Origin: Anaerolineae bacterium
GTDB taxonomy: Bacteria; Chloroflexota; Anaerolineae; B4-G1; SLSP01
NCBI GenBank assembly: GCA_016927095.1
Contig: JAFGNI010000613.1
Location: 1-22,848 of the forward strand
DNA length: 22,848 nucleotides
Direction of reading: 5' to 3'
This document shows, in pieces, positions 16,312 through 22,848 of this stretch (position 1 is the first letter of the stretch; each line of letters begins with the position of its first letter). A program made the position numbers and the translations under genes. The notes under the pieces were generated by a model. That model saw only the letters and a list, made by a program, of their open reading frames with translations. It was not told where the DNA came from and searched no databases.

Positions 16312-17040
16312 ATGGGCGGGGCTACATACGATTTCGAGGGCCGGATTGTGATGGTCACCGGGGCGAATGGCAACTTGGGCAGTGCCGTCGCGCGGGCCTA
16401 TGCGGGGGCCGGCGCCAACTTGGTTCTGGTAGGGCGCCGTAAGGAGCGCGTCGCGCAGGCGCTGCCGGAACTCGCCGGTCGTGAGGGGGTTTTCTTGGCC
16501 CCAGACACTGACCTGACGAACGCCGAGCCTGTGACGCACACGGTGCAGGCGGCCCTGGCGCGGTTCGGGCGGATCGACGTCCTGGCCAATACGGTCGGTG
16601 GCTATCAGGGTGGCAAGATGATCCACGAGATGGACGTCGAGAGCTGGGAGCACATGATGGCGCTGAACGCGCGGTCGGCCTTCATCATCAGTCGCGCTGT
16701 CATTCCTTCCATGCTGGACGCCGGGCACGGCAAGATCATCCACACGGCCTCTCGCGCGGCGGTAAGCGGGTCTCGGAAGGCGGGCAGCTACGGAGCATCC
16801 AAGGCTGCCGTGGTCAACCTGACCGACACGCTTGCCCTGGAGCTCAAGGGCCAGGGCATCAACGTGAACTGCGTCCTGCCCGGAACCATCGACACACCGG
16901 AGAACCGCGAGGCGATGCCCAGCGCCGATCACAGTCGCTGGGCCGCTCCCGAGGCCATGGCGCGGATCTTCCTCTTCCTTGCCTCCGAGGATGCCGATCC
17001 ACTACACGGCGCGCACATCCCGGCCTACGGTTTGAGCTAG
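16312..17040 (+). CDS. Short-chain dehydrogenase/reductase
   Basis: 242 residues. I chose ATG 16312 because AGGAGG at 16301-16306 is at ideal spacing and the SDR fold starts right after it. An in-frame ATG at 16270 would add 14 residues and is less well supported. The NAD(P)-binding loop is TGANGNLG (residues 16-23), in which the usual second glycine of TGxxxGxG is Asn21. The catalytic set is complete by position: N119, S147, Y160 and K164 (YGASK). ANTVGG (92-97) replaces the usual NNAG. The C-terminal [10 protein letters not shown] fits the family. Its partner is probably the FGGY kinase, 25 bases downstream. The oxidised sugar or polyol is unknown. Confidence 0.88.
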   Translation: MGGATYDFEGRIVMVTGANGNLGSAVARAYAGAGANLVLVGRRKERVAQALPELAGREGVFLAPDTDLTNAEPVTHTVQAALARFGRIDVLANTVGGYQGGKMIHEMDVESWEHMMALNARSAFIISRAVIPSMLDAGHGKIIHTASRAAVSGSRKAGSYGASKAAVVNLTDTLALELKGQGINVNCVLPGTIDTPENREAMPSADHSRWAAPEAMARIFLFLASEDADPLHGAHIPAYGLS

Positions 17041-17065
17041 CCGAGCCCTCAGACCGGCGACCGCG

Positions 17066-18631
17066 ATGACCGACTACCTTCTCGCCATTGACAACGGCAC
17101 CCAGAGCGTCCGCGCCCTCATCTTCGATCTGCGGGGCAACCTTGTTGCCAAGAGCCGCGTCCCCATCCAAGCCTACGTCTCACCGAAACCGGGATGGGCA
17201 GAGCAGGATCCCATCTACTACTGGGACAAGCTCTGTGAAGCCTGCCAACTGCTCTGGCAGCAGACAGAGGTGCCGCGCGAGGCGATCGCTGCTGTCGCCC
17301 TGACGACGCAGCGCAACACGGTGATCAATGTGGATGCTGACGGGGAACCGCTGCGACCTGCCATCGTGTGGCTCGACCAGCGGCGCGTCGAAGGGCTGCC
17401 GCCCGTGAAAGGGCTGTGGGGACTGCTCTTCCGCCTTGCGGGCATGTCCGAGACCGTCGCCTACCTCCAGGCCGAGGCGGAGGCCAATTGGATACGCACC
17501 CATCAGCCGGACATCTGGCGGCAGACCCACAAGTACCTGATGCTCTCGGGCTACCTCACCTACAGGCTCACCGGACGCTTCGTCGACTCGGTCGGGTCCC
17601 AAGTCGGTTATGTCCCCTTCGACTACAAGGCGCTGACGTGGAGCAAGTGGTGGGACTGGAAATGGCATGCGGTGCCGGTGGACCGTGAGATGCTACCCCG
17701 GCTTATTCCGCCAACCGGACGCCTTGGGACGATCACGAGCGCCGCGGCGGAAGCTACCGGTTTGCCGGCAGGCCTGCCGCTCATCGCCGCAGCAGCCGAC
17801 AAGGCCTGCGAGGTGATCGGCGCCGGGGCCCTGAAACCGCATATCGGGTGCCTCTCCTACGGCACGACAGCCACGATCAACACAACCCACCGCAAGTACC
17901 ACGAGGTGATCCCTCTTATTCCCCCCTACCCCTCAGCTGTGCCCGACCACTACAGCCTGGAGATCCAGATCTACCGGGGATATTGGATGGTAAGCTGGTT
18001 CAAGGAGGAGTTTGGCCACCTGGAACAGGCGCTTGCCAATGAGCGCGGCATAGAGCCGGAAAGCCTCTTTGATGATCTGGTCAACGGGGCACCCCCCGGA
18101 TCTATGGGTTTGATCCTGCAGCCCTACTGGTCCCCAGGTCTCAAGGTTCCCGGGCCGGAAGCCAAGGGGGCGATTATCGGATTTGGCGATGTGCATACCC
18201 GCGCCCACGTCTACCGGGCCATCCTGGAGGGATTAGCCTACGCCCTGCGGGAGGCCAAGGAGCGCATGGAGCGACGTAGTCACACCGCGATCACAGAATT
18301 GCGCGTCTCAGGGGGTGGCTCGCAGAGCGATGCTGCCATGCAGCTGACCGCGGATATCTTCGGCATCCCGACCGCCCGTCCGCATACCTACGAGACCTCG
18401 GGGCTTGGCGCGGCAATCGATGCGGCGGTCGGTATGGAACTCCACCCAAGCTTCAACACGGCCGTCGCCGAGATGACACGCGTGGGCGACGTCTTTGATC
18501 CCGACCCGCAGGCCAGGGATATCTACGAAGGGCTTTACCAGCGGGTCTACAAGATGATGTACAAACGGCTCCGGCCGCTCTACGAAGAGATCCGCCAGAT
18601 CACAGGGTATCCCAGCCGCCCCGGCGAATGA
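17066..18631 (+). CDS. FGGY-family carbohydrate kinase
   Basis: 521 residues, ATG at 17066. No clear Shine-Dalgarno precedes it, so it may depend on translation of the SDR gene 25 bases upstream. The N-terminal phosphate loop is [14 protein letters not shown] (residues 8-21). WLDQRR follows, near residue 110. The probable catalytic base Asp245 is in [11 protein letters not shown], then SYGTTATI and the second signature [19 protein letters not shown]. The protein is full length for the family, which includes xylulokinase, glycerol kinase and LsrK. Specificity cannot be assigned from these motifs. With the SDR and divergent deoC it suggests a sugar or polyol catabolic unit. It converges on the next gene with only 18 bases between the stops. 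Confidence 0.9.
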   Translation: MTDYLLAIDNGTQSVRALIFDLRGNLVAKSRVPIQAYVSPKPGWAEQDPIYYWDKLCEACQLLWQQTEVPREAIAAVALTTQRNTVINVDADGEPLRPAIVWLDQRRVEGLPPVKGLWGLLFRLAGMSETVAYLQAEAEANWIRTHQPDIWRQTHKYLMLSGYLTYRLTGRFVDSVGSQVGYVPFDYKALTWSKWWDWKWHAVPVDREMLPRLIPPTGRLGTITSAAAEATGLPAGLPLIAAAADKACEVIGAGALKPHIGCLSYGTTATINTTHRKYHEVIPLIPPYPSAVPDHYSLEIQIYRGYWMVSWFKEEFGHLEQALANERGIEPESLFDDLVNGAPPGSMGLILQPYWSPGLKVPGPEAKGAIIGFGDVHTRAHVYRAILEGLAYALREAKERMERRSHTAITELRVSGGGSQSDAAMQLTADIFGIPTARPHTYETSGLGAAIDAAVGMELHPSFNTAVAEMTRVGDVFDPDPQARDIYEGLYQRVYKMMYKRLRPLYEEIRQITGYPSRPGE

Positions 18632-18649
18632 GGGAAGCAGCACGCCCGC

Positions 18650-21600
18650 CTAGGGCAGCTCGTAGCTGACCAGGGCGCCGTTGTGCGCATCGGTGACGTA
18701 GAGGATTCCGTCGTCCACGGCGACGTCCATCGGGAAAGCCAGGCGTCCATCCCTTGCGCCGCTCAGCGCCCATTGATACCGTCCCTCCCCGTCGAAGACC
18801 AGAACCCGCCCACGCAGTGGATCGGTCACGAAGAGCTGCTGATCCTGCCAGAGGAGAAACGGCTTCTCATCTGGATGGCTGACATCCCAACTCGGGATCC
18901 GCCACTGGCGAAGCACGACGCCCTCAGAGGTGAAGACCTGCACACGGCGGTTCCACGTGTCCGCCACCGCAACCAACCCGTCCGCGTTCACCGCGATGCC
19001 CACGGGCTCATCCAACTGTCCGGGACCCGTGCCACCACCGCCGAACTCGCGCAGGAAGTTGCCCTCGAGGTCGAACACCTGGACCCGCTTGTTGCCTGTG
19101 TCCGTGACGAAGAGTTCACCGTTCGGGCCAAGAGCGAGCCCACGTGGCCCGTAGAACAAACCCTCCGCGCTGGGAACGCCTGTCTCGACCACCTGGACCA
19201 GTCCCCCCCACGTAGCCAACACCTGGCCATCGGCGCCGAACATCTGGATCCTGTGATTCCACGTGTCGGCGACGTAGACATGGCCTGCATCATCCACGGC
19301 AACGCCCCACGGCTCGTTGAGTTGCCCGGGCGCTGCGCCATACTCGCCAAAGGACCCAAGAACGCCCTCCCCGTCTACGTGCCAGATACGGTGGTTCAGC
19401 GTATCAGCGATGTAGAACGTGCCGTCGCCGGCCCTGGCGACGCCCCGTATCACCGACCCGGGCAGCCTGACCTCGCCCAGGATGGGCAGAGAACGTTCAC
19501 CGGCTACATACGGGTCCGGGGGCTCTGTAGCCACGGGCTCCGCATACCGGACACTGCTTCCCGGCTGGACCAAGGGCCAGGTCTCTGCGGCTAGCTCGCG
19601 ACGGATGTAGAGGCGGAAGTCTTTGCGATAGGGCCACACCTTCAGATCAAAGGGATTGTCAGGGTTCTTGGTAGCCGCGTATCGACCGTAGTCCCGGCGC
19701 CAGACGATATCCCAGAGCGCCGCACGCATGGCGGGATCCAAGAGCGCGCCGCGCACCCGCTCCCAGGTGAGCCCGAAGTAGTCCTGGATTGGCCACCACA
19801 GGTACAGATATTCATAGGTAACATAGTCGTCCCCGAGGATCTCCTCCACAGCGTTATACTGGGGGGATCCGGCGATGACCACAGGGCACTCCAGCAACCG
19901 CGCCGCATCGGGGGACGTGCTGTAGAAATAGTGGTTCGGGAAGTCCACCATATACCAGGTGAAAGGCCATGAACCGTCCTCGCCATAGGCAACCTGGACA
20001 CCGTGAGCCGTGCCCGTGACACGCCAAGACACCTCCTCGATCTTGGCCATGGCGATCTTGATGTCCGGTGTGCCGTGGGCGTAGACCAGCAGCTCCGTCG
20101 CCAGGTCGTAGTTGACGTAGTTGGCCATCACCATCGTCCGGACGGTCAGGGCCCCCAGCACCAGTGCCACCAGCACCGCCAGCAAGCGCAGCCAGTAGGA
20201 CGGTGCAAGCCGCCGTCCGGACCACACAAGGCCTCCCCCGAGGAAGATGGCGCCAGCAAGTCCCCCCAGGGTCGCGCCGATAGGCCTAAGTTGATCCAGC
20301 CGCGGCCCCGCCGTGGGGATGCCTGATGCCAGCGCGGACTGTGATTGCCCAAGCCCCGTCGCTAGCACGACCACCGCAGCGATGAAGAGCGGCAACACGG
20401 CGGCAAAAACCCAGCCGCGCTCCGAGAGCACTTCTGACCACGGCATAGTGTCAACGAAATGGCCAACCCACCACCCACCGAGGAATACGGTCGGGAGCGC
20501 CATGTGGACCAGCAACCACGGCATCTTCTCGCCGGCATAGGTGTAAGCCGCCCATGACATCAGGGCCCACCCCAGGAGGAACAAGGGGATCAGACGGCTC
20601 ACATCGATCGAGGGTACAGGGGCAGGGCCCTGGTCAGGTGCTTCCTCAGGTCCACGATCCGAGCCACGTCCAAAGAAGCCGCGCAACGCCGCAACGCCAC
20701 CGGCTGCAGAAAGCGCAATCGCTAGATACTCGTAGAGCGGCCCTATGAGGAAGTAGTAGTAGCCAGGTTGGTTGCCGCGCTTGACGCCCTGTTGGGCCAG
20801 CCAATAGGCCAGACCGCCGACGAGGCCGGAGATAGCGCCGAATCCCCACGTGAAGACCGTGGTATAGAGCACGAAAAAGATCGTGTAGTGGATCAGGGCG
20901 ATCCACGGCCAGAGCTTCCGGTCCCACCAAAGACCAATGCCCGCGGAGACCGCCAACGTTGCAAGGACGACCCCGAACAAAGCGACCACCGTCGGGGTAG
21001 GCACCGAGGCGAAATTGCCGGTGCGCACGGCATCGTAGACGACCTGCATGTCCACACCCGCAGCGAACTTGATCAGGAAAGCTGAGCCCAGCGGCAGGGT
21101 CAACATCCCGAGCACCATCAAGAGATTGTAGAGCCGGTATTGCCCCATGGTCTCCCGGCCGATCCCCGCGACCATCACGAACAACGCCGCCGCGCACACC
21201 AGGAGCGCGGCACCGGCAGCCGCCCGTCCCCACCCCGGGAGCATGACGGTGGTCACCTGGGCGTCGCCCACCTCATCCAGCGTCATCTCCTGCATCTGGC
21301 CTACTGCGAAAGACATCACGAAGATAGCGCCAAGGACGACCATCGCTACAAGGAGGGCGAAGAAGACCGATCTTAGATCACGGCGAGGCCAGCGGATCGT
21401 CAGGACCTGCACGGCAAAGGGCACAAACAGGAGAAGCCCGAAGATCGCCGTGTAGAAATAGGAGGCTTCTTTCGTCGCGTACATCACGGAGAAACAGGCA
21501 GCAAGCCAAGCCAGCCAGCGGTGATGACCCGTCTCGAGGTACTGGAGGATCACCCAGAGCAACAAGACGGCGGACAGCATCAACAGCACGTCATGCCGGA

Positions 21601-22027
21601 TGTAGCGGGAGTAGTAAGAGATCGACGGCGAGATCAGGAGCAGGAAAGACGTGGCAAGCGCACCGGTGCGCGACAGCCATCGCCGGAAGAGCAAGGGTGC
21701 CATCACCAGCGCAACACCCACCAGCGCGGGCACAATCCGTGACGAGAGATCGTTGGGCCCAAAGAGATGGTAGCTCAGCGCCGTGAGTTCGAATAGCAGG
21801 GGACCGTGCATCATAGGGTTGTGCTGGAATCCCTCTCCCGCGTAGAGATTCCACGAGAACTTCGTGTGGATACTCTCGTCGTGGCTGATAGCGCGGGTGT
21901 CCAGCATAGCGAATCGCGTGATCAAGGCGAGAACCAGGATCACGGCGGCAAAGATGCGCTCCCAGCGCGCCAGAGGCAACCCCTCGCATCTCAGCGAGGC
22001 GCTCTGGGAGGTCATGCTATCGGTCAT
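18650..22027 (-). CDS. TIGR03663/Agl23-like GT-C membrane protein fused to a six-bladed NHL propeller
   Basis: 1125 residues on the reverse strand, start at 22027 with AAGGAG five bases upstream; an in-frame Met at residue 5 is an alternative. The N-terminal ~670 residues contain many hydrophobic helices. Near the start is a GT-C-like acidic motif, HDES (residues 49-52), after the first helix, and an MMHGPLLFE segment about 20 residues later. These features match the TIGR03663 family (flippase-activity-associated Agl23), whose role in protein or surface glycosylation is only partly known. An extracytoplasmic region of ~180 residues follows. The C-terminal ~260 residues carry six NHL-type repeats, for example VYVADTWNHRIQMF and LFVTDTGNKRVQVF, enough for a closed beta-propeller. 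The propeller probably lies outside the cell and binds protein or glycan; this is inference. Confidence 0.85.
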   Translation of the reverse strand: MTDSMTSQSASLRCEGLPLARWERIFAAVILVLALITRFAMLDTRAISHDESIHTKFSWNLYAGEGFQHNPMMHGPLLFELTALSYHLFGPNDLSSRIVPALVGVALVMAPLLFRRWLSRTGALATSFLLLISPSISYYSRYIRHDVLLMLSAVLLLWVILQYLETGHHRWLAWLAACFSVMYATKEASYFYTAIFGLLLFVPFAVQVLTIRWPRRDLRSVFFALLVAMVVLGAIFVMSFAVGQMQEMTLDEVGDAQVTTVMLPGWGRAAAGAALLVCAAALFVMVAGIGRETMGQYRLYNLLMVLGMLTLPLGSAFLIKFAAGVDMQVVYDAVRTGNFASVPTPTVVALFGVVLATLAVSAGIGLWWDRKLWPWIALIHYTIFFVLYTTVFTWGFGAISGLVGGLAYWLAQQGVKRGNQPGYYYFLIGPLYEYLAIALSAAGGVAALRGFFGRGSDRGPEEAPDQGPAPVPSIDVSRLIPLFLLGWALMSWAAYTYAGEKMPWLLVHMALPTVFLGGWWVGHFVDTMPWSEVLSERGWVFAAVLPLFIAAVVVLATGLGQSQSALASGIPTAGPRLDQLRPIGATLGGLAGAIFLGGGLVWSGRRLAPSYWLRLLAVLVALVLGALTVRTMVMANYVNYDLATELLVYAHGTPDIKIAMAKIEEVSWRVTGTAHGVQVAYGEDGSWPFTWYMVDFPNHYFYSTSPDAARLLECPVVIAGSPQYNAVEEILGDDYVTYEYLYLWWPIQDYFGLTWERVRGALLDPAMRAALWDIVWRRDYGRYAATKNPDNPFDLKVWPYRKDFRLYIRRELAAETWPLVQPGSSVRYAEPVATEPPDPYVAGERSLPILGEVRLPGSVIRGVARAGDGTFYIADTLNHRIWHVDGEGVLGSFGEYGAAPGQLNEPWGVAVDDAGHVYVADTWNHRIQMFGADGQVLATWGGLVQVVETGVPSAEGLFYGPRGLALGPNGELFVTDTGNKRVQVFDLEGNFLREFGGGGTGPGQLDEPVGIAVNADGLVAVADTWNRRVQVFTSEGVVLRQWRIPSWDVSHPDEKPFLLWQDQQLFVTDPLRGRVLVFDGEGRYQWALSGARDGRLAFPMDVAVDDGILYVTDAHNGALVSYELP

Positions 22028-22094
22028 AGCATCTCCTTAACGCGAAGGTCCATGCCAACGTCAGCATTGCTATATCTTACCAGATCCCTAGGCG

Positions 22095-22112
22095 CTCGGA
22101 AACCGAGTTTTT
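22095..22112 (+). terminator. Small hairpin with T5 tract, antisense to the neighbouring genes
   Basis: CTCGG and CCGAG form a 5-bp stem with an AAA loop followed by five Ts, reading on the + strand. Both flanking genes are on the - strand, so it would stop only antisense transcripts, or it may be chance. Confidence 0.3.
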
Positions 22113-22149
22113 GCGCAAGACCAGGGCAAGAGCAGTTGACCGCAAACGC

Positions 22150-22524
22150 ACCTTCCGGGAAGGTGCGACGGGCTCACAGGGTTCAGAAACTGCGGCGTCG
22201 TACGGTTCTCCGCATCGTGCCCGCGTTCTACCTTCCCGGAAGATCCAACCGCGATCGACCTAGCGCGCGAACGTACCTTCCGGGAAGGTGCAGCGGGTCC
22301 ACAGGGCTCAGCAATTGCGACGTCGTACGGTTCTCCGCATCGTGCCCGCAATCTGCCTTCCCGGAAGATCCAACCGCGGTCGACCTAGCCCGCGAATGTA
22401 CCTTCCGGGAAGGTGCAGCGGGTCCACAGGGCTCAGCAATTGCGACGTCATACGGTTCTCCGCATCGTGCCCGCAATCTGCCTTCCCGGAAGATCCAACC
22501 GCGGTCAACCTAGCGCGCGACGGC
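22150..22524. repeat. Three tandem 125-bp repeats with paired TTCC-S-GGAA dyads
   Basis: Units start at 22150, 22275 and 22400, an exact 125-base period. Units 2 and 3 are nearly identical; unit 1 is more diverged (for example 22165-22195), and unit 3 loses similarity after about 22520. Each unit begins with the perfect dyad ACCTTCCGGGAAGGT. Eighty bases later it carries an inverted, shorter version, CCTTCCCGGAAGA. Dyad centres are at 22157, 22237, 22282, 22362, 22407 and 22487, alternating 80 and 45 bases apart. There are no spacers of the CRISPR type. Confidence 0.92.
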
Positions 22525-22530
22525 TCTCTG

Positions 22531-22848
22531 CTACGGCGCCCCAATCGTCACTGCCACAGGCAGCTCGTAGGCGTCCTCACCGTTGGACCACACCTGGCGC
22601 GCCCCCGTCCCCTCGTCGTAGAAGCCCACCCGGATCTGGGCCGTGCCCGTGACCGCGCGGTCGTGCCAAGTCAAGGGATGCGCGTCGATGATGATCTCGC
22701 CAGGCAGCCAACTCGACGTCGGGCGTGACCAACCGACAGGCTTGGCATCGTCCTGGGCCACAAGCGGTCCGTCCTCGGTGATCAAATGGACGAAGACCTT
22801 GAGATCCTCCTCGGCAGCACCGGCCTCCGCCCGCCACACCAGCGTCAC
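22531..22848 (-). CDS. C-terminal fragment of an extracytoplasmic beta-sandwich protein
   Basis: The reverse-strand frame is open at the window edge and ends with a stop at 22531-22533, giving 105 visible residues. The GTG at the edge is probably internal. The sequence, with LTLVWRAEAG, DLKVFVHLITEDGPLVAQDD and TAQIRVGFYDEGTGAR segments, resembles a beta-sandwich domain often found at the C-terminus of large Chloroflexota membrane glycosyltransferase-like proteins. That link is recalled from general familiarity, not computed. It lies upstream of the Agl23-like gene on the same strand. Confidence 0.6.
   Translation of the reverse strand: MTLVWRAEAGAAEEDLKVFVHLITEDGPLVAQDDAKPVGWSRPTSSWLPGEIIIDAHPLTWHDRAVTGTAQIRVGFYDEGTGARQVWSNGEDAYELPVAVTIGAP

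Larger units (their letters stand above)
22028..22530. other. Intergenic region dominated by tandem repeats
   Basis: 503 bases separate two reverse-strand genes. Apart from the leader of the membrane-protein gene (22028-22094) and a small hairpin, it is filled by three 125-bp repeats. The short open frames inside it are not coding: the 125-bp period is not a multiple of three, so similar peptides recur in different frames. Confidence 0.75.

Noticed and set aside
18683..19594. 303-residue + strand ORF
   Set aside because: It is antisense to the NHL repeats of the reverse-strand gene and shows no family motifs.
22150..22524. CRISPR array
   Set aside because: The 125-bp units abut each other without spacers, are far longer than CRISPR repeats, and no cas gene is visible.
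22088..22728. Overlapping small ORFs in the repeat region (both strands)
   Set aside because: They are frame-shifted echoes of a 125-bp repeat whose length is not divisible by three; none has a good ribosome site.

Overview
The window is a GC-rich stretch of bacterial DNA, probably from a member of the Chloroflexota. This placement is inference from gene content: a TIGR03663/Agl23-type membrane protein fused to an NHL propeller, a LiaF-like solenoid protein, a YfbK-type VWA lipoprotein and a CoxMSL-type molybdenum hydroxylase. No rRNA or marker gene is present to confirm it. Strong AGGAGG-type ribosome binding sites precede most genes.

Positions 1-12170 (+ strand) form one long catabolic gene string that ends at a good intrinsic terminator. 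In order it encodes the C-terminal part of a DUF2877 protein, FdrA, a DUF1116 protein, a cyclase-family metal hydrolase, a GNAT-like protein, a thiolase-fold protein whose catalytic Cys is replaced by Pro, a DUF35 Zn-ribbon/OB partner, an NCS2 nucleobase permease, and the FAD, 2Fe-2S and Mo subunits of a xanthine-dehydrogenase-family hydroxylase. The FdrA/DUF1116/DUF2877 trio is related to the E. coli allantoin-pathway oxamate carbamoyltransferase (AllFGH). A consistent reading, as inference, is uptake of an N-heterocycle by the permease, hydroxylation by the Mo enzyme, hydrolytic ring opening by the cyclase-family enzyme, carbamoyl or acyl transfer by the FdrA trio, and a CoA-linked step by the thiolase-like/DUF35 pair. 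I know of no described pathway with this exact set; it is the best candidate for a new system here.

Positions 12180-15230 (+) hold two cell-envelope genes, each with its own leader. One is a LiaF-like membrane protein with an exact 21-residue GSG solenoid repeat. The other is a lipoprotein with a VWA domain.

Positions 15273-18631 hold deoC (-) divergent from an SDR dehydrogenase and an FGGY sugar kinase (+). A near-consensus sigma-70 promoter precedes the SDR. These look like sugar or deoxynucleoside catabolism genes.

Positions 18650-22848 (-) hold a 1125-residue GT-C-like membrane protein with a C-terminal six-bladed NHL propeller. Behind it lie three 125-bp tandem repeats that carry regularly spaced TTCC-S-GGAA dyads, and then the C-terminus of another extracytoplasmic protein that runs off the window.
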